Shown: piece by piece, positions 9,584-21,602 of the stretch
Layout: the number at the start of each line of letters is the position of its first letter
How positions within the stretch are numbered: the stretch's first letter is position 1
Assembly (NCBI GenBank): GCA_033977485.1
Contig: CM066984.1
Coordinates: 111,841,251 to 111,905,250 of the forward strand
Source of the DNA: Hydrangea macrophylla
Taxonomy: Eukaryota; Streptophyta; Magnoliopsida; Cornales; Hydrangeaceae
Reading direction: 5' to 3'
DNA length: 64,000 bases
Position numbers and translations under genes: made by a program
Notes under the pieces: model-generated
What the model saw: only the letters and a program-made list of their open reading frames with translations
Told to the model about the DNA's origin: nothing
Database searches by the model: none

Positions 9584-12091
9584 TGTCACACCCCAACCCG
9601 CCTCGTGCGGATTAGGACACGTGTAACAATGCTACAAGCTCCCAATCACATTAATTTGTAAAGAAATATACGAATTACTAAGAAACACATGTGTTTAACC
9701 CCATTAAACAACTCTGTTGTTACAAAATAGGCCCCAAGGGCAAAATGGTCATTTATAAAGTATGTAAAATTTTTATACCAAAAGTTAGAATTTTGAGTCC
9801 CGGTTCCAACGCAACAAACGGCACGCGAAACCGAGTTTTCTAGAAGAAGTTATGCATGTTTCCGTAAAAACGGACATGCTGGGGAAAAAAAATACAAGGC
9901 GGATCGATCCCTTCATAATGGGCGGATCGATCCATTTATATTAGTCTCTCGCAGAATGTCCCCTTGGAAGGGCGGATCGATCCCTTCACAAATCGCGGAT
10001 CGATCCCCTTCACAAATCTGCTGCCAAATTTTGTTTGCTGTCAAAACAAGTTTTAACTTACCAAAACACAACCAAATCACATGGAAACATTATGAAACTT
10101 TGGGAAAACAATCCCAACACATTTCTAAACATGTTTAAACTCAAATTAAGCATGGATCATAAAATCATATTCACAATTTGATCAAATCAACCATGAACTC
10201 ATTTCATTTGAAATACAACAAACTTTTCCACTTAAATTCTCAATTCTTATCCAAAATACATGAAGCTTGTTGGAATTTAACTCAAAGTCATAACTAACAT
10301 TATAAACACTAAAGAAACATGTCCAAGACACTAACGACACACCCGGACTTGCCGAGATGGTCAAATCCATTACTTGCACCCTACTAGAACAAAACGAGAG
10401 AGATTACACATATGTTCTCAAATTTACCTCCAACTCTCCAAAATACATGGTTGTGACCCAAGTTCACTTCCAACAACTTAAATATGAACATTAACATAAA
10501 AGACACCATACTTTACATCATTTTACAAGTTTCAAAAGAAATTTACAAGCATGAGGCTCAATCTCCCCCATCTCTCCCATCTCTCCCCATCTCTCCCATT
10601 CACAAGTCAAGACTTCAAGCCTCAAGTCGAGAACCTTAAGCCACTAGTTACATATAACACAAGTTTAAAAACATATTTACAAGCTCTAATTCTCCTCCCC
10701 ATTCCCGAGCACGTCACCTTCTCTCCGGATATCGCTCCGTACCTGCGGTGGTTGTTATGTACCACAACAGAAATAGGAAAACGGTTTTCTTAAGCAATTT
10801 GCTTAGTGAGCATTCTAAGCATGACTGAATGTTTAACATGTGCAATGCAACAATCAACATATAAATCATATTTGTAGTCGCCGAGTCACCGGTTTAATGA
10901 TTCATTCAGACCCGAAGACCTCCCTTGGTCCCGTGGCCACTTCTATTCCTTGGACTTCCGTATTTCTCGGATTCTTCCTCTTCACCACCCTTATTACTCC
11001 CAACAATGAACCATTTTCCTGGTGCTCATTGACTACCACATAGACATATATGCATATAAACATGCATCAACATATGGTTTTCACAAAATTAATATGAAAT
11101 TCACAATCCACCAATATAGTAACTTCTAAACATGATATCAACAACCAAAGTTATACAAGGATTCATTGACCACCTTAAACACAATCATTTTTAGGCTAGA
11201 AAACTCACCTCACTCACAGCTTATACCCCAAATCAAGCTAATTATGCAGAATTCCTTAGTAATTCTTGCCCAATTCTTTCCCCCGGAGTAATTCCTATAC
11301 AAATTCGGCAACCTCGGTCACCGATTGGCGTAAGCTACCAAAATTACAGCGAGTAAAACAGAAATTGAAGGTATAGAAACGACCGTCTTACCTCCACGAG
11401 TCCAAAAGTGGTTTCGATTTGTGAATCCGACGAACGACGGCAACGGAACGGCGAGAATTCGGCGTCGGTGACGTTTTACGTCTTCTCTCGGTGCTCTCTC
11501 TGTTTTCTCTGGATTAATTCCAGCAGATTGAGAGTATTAACTCTCTGTTTTGACACATATTGCATGTGTAGATGAGGTGTCTTCACCTCAATACTCATTA
11601 TTTCCGTTTACACCCCCGAAATTTCTTAAGTTCTTATTATGAGATCCCCAAACATTCCATTAACTACCCAATTATCTAATGAGGGTTTGTCTAAGTTTCG
11701 TATGGGTCCCAACGTGGGTCCCACATATTTTGTGAAATTGCTATCGCACCTACTAATTTTACATCTTTTTCATTTATACCCTTATTTGGGTGTCCAAACT
11801 AATGCTAACACATATCAACATGTAATATGAAAGCAACTTAGCAAATATCCATGTAATCACATAAAAATGCATTTAATCACTTAAAATGCAAATTACCAAT
11901 TTACCCTTCAATGGGTTAAATTTCAATACCTGTCCCACCTCTCTGGGGACTTTTCCAACTAGTGTCCCTCTCTGAACACTTTTTACTTGGGCGAGTCCAA
12001 GCCTCCCCTTAATCCATTTTATACACTAATTATATTAATTAATGCATATTATCACAAATAATTAACCCGTTTTCCGGGTACGGGTGTTACA
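9584..12091 (-). repeat. Gypsy LTR copy 1 (3' LTR of the complete unit)
   Basis: 2508 bp. It contains four perfect palindromes GGATCGATCC (9901, 9924, 9974 and 9997), lying 318-423 bp from its 3' end in element orientation. A purine tract (12092-12104, minus strand AGGGAGGGAGAAA read toward the LTR) adjoins it internally. Confidence 0.95.
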
Positions 12092-12138
12092 TTTCTCCCT
12101 CCCTAAAAGGGAGTTTGGTCCCCAAACTTACTCTTACC

Positions 12139-13011
12139 TCAAGAATTGAAGAGATGCGGGTACTTGGCTCGGATCTCATCCTCCCGCTCCCAAGTAGCCT
12201 CTTCCATTGAATGGCTTCGCCATTGAACCCTCACCAAGGGAATCACTTTGTTCCTCAATACTTGATCCTTCCTATCAAGAATTTGCACTGGATGTTCCAC
12301 GTAAGTTAAATCTTCCCGAATCTCTAACGGTTCCGGAATGATAACATGTTTCGAATCCGGCACATAACGTCGAAGCATCGATATGTGAAACACATTATGA
12401 ACATTCTCTAATTCTTGTGGCAGCTCTAACCGATAAGCTAATGGCCCAACTCGATTAAGAATCAAATACGGCCCAACATATCTCGGACTAAGCTTACCTC
12501 GCTTACCAAAACGTGCTATGCCTTTTGAAGGTGATACTTTCAAAAACACATAGTCACCCACCTCAAACTCCAACGGTCTTCTACCCGTATCCGCATAACT
12601 TTTATAACGACTTTGAGCCGTTTGTAATCTCTGCTTAATCAGTCGGATCTTGTCAGTAGTGATTTGCACTATCTCTGGTCCCAAAAGCTGTTTCTCTCCA
12701 ACTTCTGTCCAACATACTGGCGATCTACACTTTCTTCCATATAATGCCTCATAAGGCGCCATTCCAATGCTAGTTTGGAAGCTGTTGTTGTAAGAAAATT
12801 CAATCAACGGCAAATGAGTTTCCCAATCAGCTTTAAAATCCATAACACATACTCTCAACATATCTTCCAAAATTTGAATCACTCGCTCGGATTGACCATC
12901 GGTCTGGGGATGAAATGCAGTACTAAAATGTAAAGCTGTCCCCATAGCCCTTTGTAAACTCTCCCAAAATCTTGATACGAACCGAGTGTCACGATCTGAC
13001 ACTATCGACAC
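12139..13011 (-). CDS. Ty3/Gypsy integrase C-terminal part, second frame
   Basis: Continues the integrase core with IVSDRDTRFVSRFW (second Asp) and FHPQTDGQSERVIQ (Glu). Then come the GPYEALYGRKCRSP-like region, VGDYVFLKVSPSKG, and a terminal segment VRVQWRSHSMEEATWEREDE that resembles the chromodomain end of chromoviruses. Continuity with the main frame is broken only by the A-run frameshift near 13050; the true reading continues upstream of the annotated Met, so that Met is not a real start. Confidence 0.9.
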   Translation of the reverse strand: MSIVSDRDTRFVSRFWESLQRAMGTALHFSTAFHPQTDGQSERVIQILEDMLRVCVMDFKADWETHLPLIEFSYNNSFQTSIGMAPYEALYGRKCRSPVCWTEVGEKQLLGPEIVQITTDKIRLIKQRLQTAQSRYKSYADTGRRPLEFEVGDYVFLKVSPSKGIARFGKRGKLSPRYVGPYLILNRVGPLAYRLELPQELENVHNVFHISMLRRYVPDSKHVIIPEPLEIREDLTYVEHPVQILDRKDQVLRNKVIPLVRVQWRSHSMEEATWEREDEIRAKYPHLFNS

Positions 13012-13039
13012 TGGTGCTCCATGAAGCCGTATAATCTCT

Positions 13040-16000
13040 CTAATATAAATCTCTGCAAGTTTTTGATGGATCTTTGGTCTTAATAGGTAGGAAATGGGCT
13101 GACTTAGTCAACCGGTCTACAATCACCCATATGCTATCATTTGACTTTTGAGACTTTGGAAATCCCGAGACGAAATCCATTGTAATATGTTCCCACTTCC
13201 ACTCTGGTATCTCTAAAGGATGTAACTCTCCCCCGGGTCGTTGATGTTCAATTTTCACTTTTTGACAGGTCATGCATTTAGACACAAATTCTGCTACCTC
13301 TCGCTTCATACCACTCCACCAGTAAATTTCTCGCAAGTCTCTGTACATTTTGGTACTACCCGGATGTACAGAATATCTTGTATTGTGGGCTTCCTCCATA
13401 ACTTTATTTCTCAGATCTCCAACTTTAGGTACACATAATCGGTTTATATATTTCAGAACACCATCTTGGAAACTGAATTCTGACCTTCTCCCCTCTGGTA
13501 ACTCATCCACAATCTTCTTGAATTCTGGATCTAAGAACTGATTAGTCTTGATTTCACCAATTAAACTTGGCTGTGCCACGATCGCAGCCATTAAACCACC
13601 TCTAATTTTAGGAACTACCTCAAGCTTCAATTGTTCAAATTCCTTTATCAACTTTTCCTGTCCAGTCAAGGCATAAGCTAAGTTTTTTGACGACTTCCGA
13701 CTCAAGGCATCGGCAACTACATTGGCTTTTCCCGGGTGATACTGAATTTTTAAATCATAATCTTTCATGAGTTCCAACCATCTTCTTTGTCTCATATTAA
13801 GATCCCTCTGAGTGAATAGGTATTTCAGACTTTTATGATCCGTGAAGATTTCACAAGTTTCCCCGTATAGATAATGTCTCCAAATCTTTAACGCAAAAAT
13901 TACCGCCGCTAATTCCAAATCGTGAGTTGGATAGTTCTTTTCATGAGACCTCAACTGTCGTGAAGCATAGGCTATTACCTTGTCATCTTGTGTCAAAACA
14001 CATCCCAAGCCTTGGTGGGAAGCATCACTGTATATTCTAAAATTTCCAGTGCTTGTTGGAATTGTAAGTATTGGTGTCGTAGTCAACTTTTTCTTCAATG
14101 CTACAAAACAATCTTCACATTCCTTGTTCCACTCAAACGGTACATCTTTTCTCATCAACCTTGTCATTGGCGTTGCAATTCTAGAAAAGTCTTTAACAAA
14201 CCTTCGATAATATCCGGCTAACCCCAAGAAACTTCGAATCTCGGACACATTTGTCGGTCTTGACCAATTCATAACAGCTTCAATCTTCTGTGGGTCAACA
14301 GAAATACCCTCTTTAGAAATCACGTGTCCTAGAAAAGTGACACTCGTCAACCAAAATTCGCTCTTCTTCAACTTCCCAAACAATTGTTTCTCTCGAAGTC
14401 GCTGCAAAACTAGTCTCAAGTGTCGTTCATGCTCTTCCGAACTCTTAGAATAAATGAGAATGTCATCAATGAATACAATAACAAACTCATCCAAATGTGA
14501 TTTGAATACACGGTTCATCAAATCCATGAAGGCAGCAGGCGCATTAGTAACCCCAAACGGCATCACTAGGAATTCATAGTGCCCGTAACGGGTCCTAAAG
14601 GCTGTCTTCTCCACATCCTTAGCTTTAACTTTCAGTTGATGGTACCCAGATCGTAAGTCAATCTTTGAAAATACCTCAACCCCTTGAAGTTGATCGAATA
14701 GATCGTCAATATGTGGCAACGGGTATTTGTTCTTGATGGTTACTTTGTTGATCTCCCGGTAGTCAATACACATCCGCATTGTACCATCTTTCTTCTTCAC
14801 GAATAGTACTGGTGCACCCCACGGGGACACACTAGGTCGGATAAAACCCTTGTCTAGCAACTCTTGCAACTGTATCTTTAACTCTTTCAACTCAATTGGT
14901 GCCATTCGATATGGTGCTCGTGAAATTGGTTGGGTTCCCGGCATAACATCAATACCAAATTCAATTTCTCGATCAATCAATACACTAGGTAACTCCTCAG
15001 GGAATACATCTGGAAACTCTCTAACTACCGGAATATCTTCAAGTTTTAAATCGGGACCTCTAGTATCAAGAATACTACACAGAAACCCCCGGCAACCCTT
15101 CTTTAATAAACGACAAGCTTCAATAGCTGACACGATATACGGCGGTGATACAACACCCTTACCTTGAAAATAAAACTCATCTTGATTCGGAATACGGAAT
15201 GCTACTCCTTTAGTGCTACAATCAATATTAGCATGATTAGCCGCTAACCAATCCATACCCAATATAACATCGAAGTGCTGAATTACTAACGGTACCAAAT
15301 CAACGGTTAACTCTTTACCATTCACATTAATCTCACATTTTCTAAACACACCCGAACTAACCAACGGAGCCCCCAACGGTATTGCGACAGATAAATCATA
15401 GTTTAGGAACTCTAATGGTTTATCTAAATGTTTAGCAAAATGGTGTGACGCGAATGAGTGTGTGGATCCCGAATCTATAAGTACATTTGCTAGATGTGAG
15501 CAAATGGGAACCATACCTGAAACAACGGTATCGGCAGAAGCGGTCTCTCCCGGCCTGAGTTGGAATGATCTTGCCTCTCGTTGCTCCCTCCTCGGAGGTT
15601 GAGTAGTCCTTGGTGTGATAGCGCTGGCCGCAGAAGAACCTGAACCTGATGCTCCTTGGCGTCTAGTAGGACAATCCTTAGATTGATGTCCCAATTCCTT
15701 ACAAGTGAAGCATCGGCCCCTCATATCTAAATTCTGATTTGGACAATTCCTGGCGATGTGTCCCGGTTGTCGGCAACTATTGCAAATGATTGGGTTTGGA
15801 AGTTGATTGCACCGGCCCCAATGAAATTTCTGACAAGTCTGACACCTCGGTTTATTTCCACCGGAACCACTACCAATACTAGCTGATGATCCTCCTAAAC
15901 TCTGTCTTTTTGCACTCCCCTGACCACTGAACTGACTTGATCCCGGTCGTTTACTTTGTTGACTCGGTGGTGGTGGCAAGTTTGAAATATAACCAAGGTC

Positions 16001-16630
16001 TCTCTCAGCAATAGAAGCAATGTCCAATGCCTTAGCATAAGTCTCTGGACGGAATACGGTCACTCGTCCTCGGATATCTCCCCGGAGTCCCGCTACAAAC
16101 TTTCTTGCCTTCACTTTTTCGGTTGTTACGATATCCCCGGCAAACCTTGCCAAACTCGTAAATTGCGTGGAGTACTCCCGGACTGACTTTCCCCCTTGTA
16201 CCAACTCCATGAATTCTTGAGCCTTTTGATCCCCAAATGACTCTGGAAAATATTGATCATTGAAAATCTCAAGAAATTGGTCCCACGTTGTCGGTTGACC
16301 CGGACCCAGCTTAGTACACCACCAATATTGCGCTTCATCTTTTAACGTGTCTGCAGCAAATAGCACTTTTTGTTCATCAGTACATGGTAATACCCGGAAG
16401 ATCTTCTCCATATCCGAGATCCAAAAATTCGCCTTCATCGGATCGGCTTCCCCGCGGAATATGGTCGGCTTTTGTTTGTGGAATTTTGAAATAGTAACAA
16501 TGTCTTCCCTTGGATTCGGATTCGGTTGTACCGGTCTCTCTTCGATCACATGAGTTTCTGCTACTCGTACCAACCCTTCGATTGCTCTTTCAACCCGTTC
16601 CATTCGGTTTGAGGTGTCACCTCCAGACAT
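13040..16630 (-). CDS. Ty3/Gypsy Gag-Pol polyprotein, main frame
   Basis: Starting from the Met in [14 protein letters not shown] (16628-16630), the frame encodes retrotransposon Gag ([20 protein letters not shown]), zinc knuckles around 15690-15860 ([14 protein letters not shown] and [14 protein letters not shown]), and an aspartic protease with [10 protein letters not shown] near 15470. RT has the CIDYREIN and VFIDDIL motifs, catalytic at about 14460-14475. RNase H has [11 protein letters not shown] and [10 protein letters not shown]. The integrase H2C2 zinc region and the first acidic residue (TMDFVSG) follow. Every domain is intact. The frame ends early at 13040 through an extra A in an A run in mid-integrase; the rest is in 12139-13011. 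Start choice: the ATG upstream in the frame lacks the Gag-like context. Confidence 0.93.
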   Translation of the reverse strand: MSGGDTSNRMERVERAIEGLVRVAETHVIEERPVQPNPNPREDIVTISKFHKQKPTIFRGEADPMKANFWISDMEKIFRVLPCTDEQKVLFAADTLKDEAQYWWCTKLGPGQPTTWDQFLEIFNDQYFPESFGDQKAQEFMELVQGGKSVREYSTQFTSLARFAGDIVTTEKVKARKFVAGLRGDIRGRVTVFRPETYAKALDIASIAERDLGYISNLPPPPSQQSKRPGSSQFSGQGSAKRQSLGGSSASIGSGSGGNKPRCQTCQKFHWGRCNQLPNPIICNSCRQPGHIARNCPNQNLDMRGRCFTCKELGHQSKDCPTRRQGASGSGSSAASAITPRTTQPPRREQREARSFQLRPGETASADTVVSGMVPICSHLANVLIDSGSTHSFASHHFAKHLDKPLEFLNYDLSVAIPLGAPLVSSGVFRKCEINVNGKELTVDLVPLVIQHFDVILGMDWLAANHANIDCSTKGVAFRIPNQDEFYFQGKGVVSPPYIVSAIEACRLLKKGCRGFLCSILDTRGPDLKLEDIPVVREFPDVFPEELPSVLIDREIEFGIDVMPGTQPISRAPYRMAPIELKELKIQLQELLDKGFIRPSVSPWGAPVLFVKKKDGTMRMCIDYREINKVTIKNKYPLPHIDDLFDQLQGVEVFSKIDLRSGYHQLKVKAKDVEKTAFRTRYGHYEFLVMPFGVTNAPAAFMDLMNRVFKSHLDEFVIVFIDDILIYSKSSEEHERHLRLVLQRLREKQLFGKLKKSEFWLTSVTFLGHVISKEGISVDPQKIEAVMNWSRPTNVSEIRSFLGLAGYYRRFVKDFSRIATPMTRLMRKDVPFEWNKECEDCFVALKKKLTTTPILTIPTSTGNFRIYSDASHQGLGCVLTQDDKVIAYASRQLRSHEKNYPTHDLELAAVIFALKIWRHYLYGETCEIFTDHKSLKYLFTQRDLNMRQRRWLELMKDYDLKIQYHPGKANVVADALSRKSSKNLAYALTGQEKLIKEFEQLKLEVVPKIRGGLMAAIVAQPSLIGEIKTNQFLDPEFKKIVDELPEGRRSEFSFQDGVLKYINRLCVPKVGDLRNKVMEEAHNTRYSVHPGSTKMYRDLREIYWWSGMKREVAEFVSKCMTCQKVKIEHQRPGGELHPLEIPEWKWEHITMDFVSGFPKSQKSNDSIWVIVDRLTKSAHFLPIKTKDPSKTCRDLY

Positions 16631-16801
16631 AATGCCTGGCACCCACATATAGTACACACATGCACGTTACTTTTAAATAAACACATGGCATGCTTATCAA
16701 CATTAAAACATGCTAAGTAAACGTGTATGCATGCTTATGCAACTACGTGTCATTGTGTGCACACTACGCGTCGTATACGTCTCTCGTCCCCAAAGGCTCT
16801 A

Positions 16802-16820
16802 GCCAACTGCTCTGATACCA
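16802..16820 (-). other. Gypsy primer-binding site (initiator Met-tRNA type)
   Basis: Read on the minus strand, TGGTATCAGAGCAGTTGGC follows the LTR after ATTTT. The partial unit to the right has lost its own copy. Confidence 0.9.
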
Positions 16821-16825
16821 AAAAT

Positions 16826-19333
16826 TGTCACACCCCAACCCGCCTCGTGCGGATTAGGACACGTGTAACAATGCTACAAGCTCCCAATCACATTAATTTG
16901 TAAAGAAATATACGAATTACTAAGAAACACATGTGTTTAACCCCATTAAACAACTCTGTTGTTACAAAATAGGCCCCAAGGGCAAAATGGTCATTTATAA
17001 AGTATGTAAAATTTTTATCCCAAAAGTTAGAATTTTGAGTCCCGGTTCCAACGCAACAAACGGCACGCGAAACCGAGTTTTCTAGAAGAAGTTATGCATG
17101 TTTCCGTAAAAACGGACATGCTGGGGAAAAAAAATACAAGGCGGATCGATCCCTTCATAATGGGCGGATCGATCCATTTATATTAGTCTCCCGCAGAATG
17201 TCCCCTTGGAAGGGCGGATCGATCCCTTCACAAATCGCGGATCGATCCCCTTCACAAATCTGCTGCCAAATTTTATTTGCTGTCAAAACAAGTTTTAACT
17301 TACCAAAACACAACCAAATCACATGGAAACATTATGAAACTTTGGGAAAACAATCCCAACACATTTCTAAACACGTTTAAACTCAAATTAAGCATGGATC
17401 ATAAAATCATATTCACAATTTGATCAAATCAACCATGAACTCATTTCATTTGAAATACAACAAACTTTTCCACTTAAATTCTCAATTCTTATCCAAAATA
17501 CATGAAGCTTGTTGGAATTCAACTCAAAGTCATAACTAACATTATAAACACTAAAGAAACATGTCCAAGACACTAACGACACACCCGGACTTGCCGAGAT
17601 GGTCAAATTCATTACTTGCACCCTACTAGAACAAAACGAGAGAGATTACACATATGTTCTCAAATTTACCTCCAACTCTCCAAAATACATGGTTGTGACC
17701 CAAGTTCACTTCCAACAACTTAAATATGAACATTAACATAAAAGACACCATACTTTACATCATTTTACAAGTTTCAAAAGAAATTTACAAGCATGAGGCT
17801 CAATCTCCCCCATCTCTCCCATCTCTCCCCATCTCTCCCATTCACAAGTCAAGACTTCAAGCCTCAAGTCGAGAACCTTAAGCCACTAGTTACATATAAC
17901 ACAAGTTTAAAAATATATTTACAAGCTCTAATTCTCCTCCCCATTCCCGAGCACGTCACCTTCTCTCCGGATATCGCTCCGTACCTGCGGTGGTTGTTAT
18001 GTACCACAACAGAAATAGGAAAACGGTTTTCTTAAGCAATTTGCTTAGTGAGCATTCTAAGCATGACTGAATGTTTAACATGTGCAATGCAACAATCAAC
18101 ATATAAATCATATTTGTAGTCGCCGAGTCACCGGTTTAATGATTCATTCAGACCCGAAGACCTCCCTTGGTCCCGTGGCCACTTCTATTCCTTGGACTTC
18201 CGTATTTCTCGGATTCTTCCTCTTCACCACCCTTATTACTCCCAACAATGAACCATTTTCCTGGTGCTCATTGACTACCACATAGACATATAAGCATATA
18301 AACATGCATCAACATATGGTTTTCACAAAATTAATATGAAATTCACAATCCACCAATATAGTAACTTCTAAACATGATATCAACAACCAAAGTTATACAA
18401 GGATTCATTGACCACCTTAAACACAATCATTTTTAGGCTAGAAAACTCACCTCACTCACAGCTTATACCCCAAATCAAGCTAATTATGCAGAATTCCTTA
18501 GTAATTCTTGCCCAATTCTTTCCCCCGGAGTAATTCCTATACAAATTCGGCAACCTCGGTCACCGATAGGCGTAAGCTACCAAAATTACAGCGAGTAAAA
18601 CAGAAATTGAAGGTATAGAAACGACCGTCTTACCTCCACGAGTCCAAAAGTGGTTTCGATTTGTGAATCCGACGAACGAAGGCAACGGAACGGCGAGAAT
18701 TCGGCGTCGGTGACGTTTTACGTCTTCTCTCGGTGCTCTCTCTGTTTTCTCTGGATTAATTCCAGCAGATTGAGAGTATTAACTCTCTGTTTTGACACAT
18801 ATTGCATGTGTAGATGAGGTGTCTTCACCTCAATACTCATTATTTCCGTTTACACCCCCGAAATTTCTTAAGTTCTTATTATGAGATCCCCAAACATTCC
18901 ATTAACTACCCAATTATCTAATGAGGGTTTGTCTAAGTTTCGTATGGGTCCCAACGTGGGTCCCACATATTTTGTGAAATTGCTATCGCACCTACTAATT
19001 TTACATCTTTTTCATTTATACCCTTATTTGGGTGTCCAAACTAATGCTAACACATATCAACATGTAATATGAAAGCAACTTAGCAAATATCCATGTAATC
19101 ACATAAAAATGCATTTAATCACTTAAAATGCAAATTACCAATTTACCCTTCAATGGGTTAAATTTCAATACCTGTCCCACCTCTCTGGGGACTTTTCCAA
19201 CTAGTGTCCCTCTCTGAACACTTTTTACTTGGGCGAGTCCAAGCCTCCCCTTAATCCATTTTATACACTAATTATATTAATTAATGCATATTATCACAAA
19301 TAATTAACCCGTTTTCCGGGTACGGGTGTTACA
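16826..19333 (-). repeat. Gypsy LTR copy 2 (shared middle LTR)
   Basis: 2508 bp, offset by exactly 7242 from copy 1 along its whole length. It serves as 5' LTR of the complete unit and 3' LTR of the truncated unit. It carries the same four GGATCGATCC sites (from 17143). Confidence 0.95.
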
Positions 19334-19380
19334 TTTCTCCCTCCCTAAAAGGGAGTTTGGTCCCCAAACTTACTCTTACC

Positions 19381-21254
19381 TCAAGAATTGAAGAGATGCG
19401 GGTACTTGGCTCGGATCTCATCCTCCCGCTCCCAAGTAGCCTCTTCCATTGAATGGCTTCGCCATTGAACCCTCACCAAGGGAATCACTTTGTTCCTCAA
19501 TACTTGATCCTTCCTATCAAGAATTTGCACTGGATGTTCCACGTAAGTTAAATCTTCCCGAATCTCTAACGGTTCCGGAATGATAACATGTTTCGAATCC
19601 GGCACATAACGTCGAAGCATCGATATGTGAAACACATTATGAACATTCTCTAATTCTTGTGGCAGCTCTAACCGATAAGCTAATGGCCCAACTCGATTAA
19701 GAATCAAATACGGCCCAACATATCTCGGACTAAGCTTACCTCGCTTACCAAAACGTGCTATGCCTTTTGAAGGTGATACTTTCAAAAACACATAGTCACC
19801 CACCTCAAACTCCAACGGTCTTCTACCCGTATCCGCATAACTTTTATAACGACTTTGAGCCGTTTGTAATCTCTGCTTAATCAGTCGGATCTTGTCAGTA
19901 GTGATTTGCACTATCTCTGGTCCCAAAAGCTGTTTCTCTCCAACTTCTGTCCAACATACTGGCGATCTACACTTTCTTCCATATAATGCCTCATAAGGCG
20001 CCATTCCAATGCTAGTTTGGAAGCTGTTGTTGTAAGAAAATTCAATCAACGGCAAATGAGTTTCCCAATCAGCTTTAAAATCCATAACACATACTCTCAA
20101 CATATCTTCCAAAATTTGAATCACTCGCTCGGATTGACCATCGGTCTGGGGATGAAATGCAGTACTAAAATGTAAAGCTGTCCCCATAGCCCTTTGTAAA
20201 CTCTCCCAAAATCTTGATACGAACCGAGTGTCACGATCTGACACTATCGACACTGGTGCTCCATGAAGCCGTATAATCTCTCTAATATAAATCTCTGCAA
20301 GTTTTTGATGGATCTTTGGTCTTAATAGGTAGGAAATGGGCTGACTTAGTCAACCGGTCTACAATCACCCATATGCTATCATTTGACTTTTGAGACTTTG
20401 GAAATCCCGAGACGAAATCCATTGTAATATGTTCCCACTTCCACTCTGGTATCTCTAAAGGATGTAACTCTCCCCCGGGTCGTTGATGTTCAATTTTCAC
20501 TTTTTGACAGGTCATGCATTTAGACACAAATTCTGCTACCTCTCGCTTCATACCACTCCACCAGTAAATTTCTCGCAAGTCTCTGTACATTTTGGTACTA
20601 CCCGGATGTACAGAATATCTTGTATTGTGGGCTTCCTCCATAACTTTATTTCTCAGATCTCCAACTTTAGGTACACATAATCGGTTTATATATTTCAGAA
20701 CACCATCTTGGAAACTGAATTCTGACCTTCTCCCCTCTGGTAACTCATCCACAATCTTCTTGAATTCTGGATCTAAGAACTGATTAGTCTTGATTTCACC
20801 AATTAAACTTGGCTGTGCCACGATCGCAGCCATTAAACCACCTCTAATTTTAGGAACTACCTCAAGCTTCAATTGTTCAAATTCCTTTATCAACTTTTCC
20901 TGTCCAGTCAAGGCATAAGCTAAGTTTTCTGACGACTTCCGACTCAAGGCATCGGCAACTACATTGGCTTTTCCCGGGTGATACTGAATTTTTAAATCAT
21001 AATCTTTCATGAGTTCCAACCATCTTCTTTGTCTCATATTAAGATCCCTCTGAGTGAATAGGTATTTCAGACTTTTATGATCCGTGAAGATTTCACAAGT
21101 TTCCCCGTATAGATAATGTCTCCAAATCTTTAACGCAAAAATTACCGCCGCTAATTCCAAATCGTGAGTTGGATAGTTCTTTTCATGAGACCTCAACTGT
21201 CGTGAAGCATAGGCTATTACCTTGTCATCTTGTGTCAAAACACATCCCAAGCCT
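19381..21254 (-). pseudogene. Second, truncated Gypsy internal copy (RNase H and integrase only)
   Basis: It corresponds to 12139-14012 of the complete unit, with very few differences (one changes SSKNLAYAL to SSENLAYAL). Frames 20282-21250 and 19381-20253 repeat the complete unit, including the same A-run frameshift. Gag, protease, RT and the primer site are absent because the copy ends at 21254 in a junction with LTR sequence. Confidence 0.93.
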
Positions 21255-21259
21255 CCCCT

Positions 21260-21597
21260 TAATTTTACATCTTTTTCATTTATACCCTTATTTGGGTGTC
21301 CAAACTAATGCTAACACATATCAACATGTAATATGAAAGCAACTTAGCAAATATCCATGTAATCACATAAAAATGCATTTAATCACTTAAAATGCAAATT
21401 ACCAATTTACCCTTCAATGGGTTAAATTTCAATACCTGTCCCACCTCTCTGGGGACTTTTCCAACTAGTGTCCCTCTCTGAACACTTTTTACTTGGGCGA
21501 GTCCAAGCCTCCCCTTAATCCATTTTATACACTAATTATATTAATTAATGCATATTATCACAAATAATTAACCCGTTTTCCGGGTACGGGTGTTACA
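21260..21597 (-). repeat. Gypsy LTR copy 3, truncated
   Basis: 21264-21597 matches 11758-12091 base for base by eye, ending at the outer target duplication TTTTC. The first about 2.2 kb of a full LTR (left side) is missing. Confidence 0.93.
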
Positions 21598-21602
21598 TTT
21601 TC

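Larger units (their letters stand above)
9584..21597 (-). mobile_element. Ty3/Gypsy composite: LTR-internal-LTR-truncated internal-truncated LTR
   Basis: A 12,014-bp block sits inside the Copia protease, flanked by TTTTC duplications. From left: LTR 9584-12091, internal 12092-16825, LTR 16826-19333, partial internal 19334-21254, partial LTR 21260-21597. All units read on the minus strand. The LTRs begin TGTCACACCCCAACC and end CGGGTACGGGTGTTACA (plus-strand reading). Full LTRs are both 2508 bp and differ at about ten bases by eye. Outer ends share one target duplication, so the block behaves as one insertion that later expanded and then lost part of one unit. Protein and long LTRs suggest a Tekay/Del-type chromovirus; that assignment is inference. 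Confidence 0.95.

Noticed and set aside
12092..16825. A host gene or pararetrovirus inside the long minus-strand polyprotein region
   Set aside because: Domain order Gag-protease-RT-RNase H-integrase, flanking 2.5-kb LTRs, target duplication and primer site establish an ordinary Ty3/Gypsy retrotransposon; no movement protein, coat protein or envelope-like frame is present.
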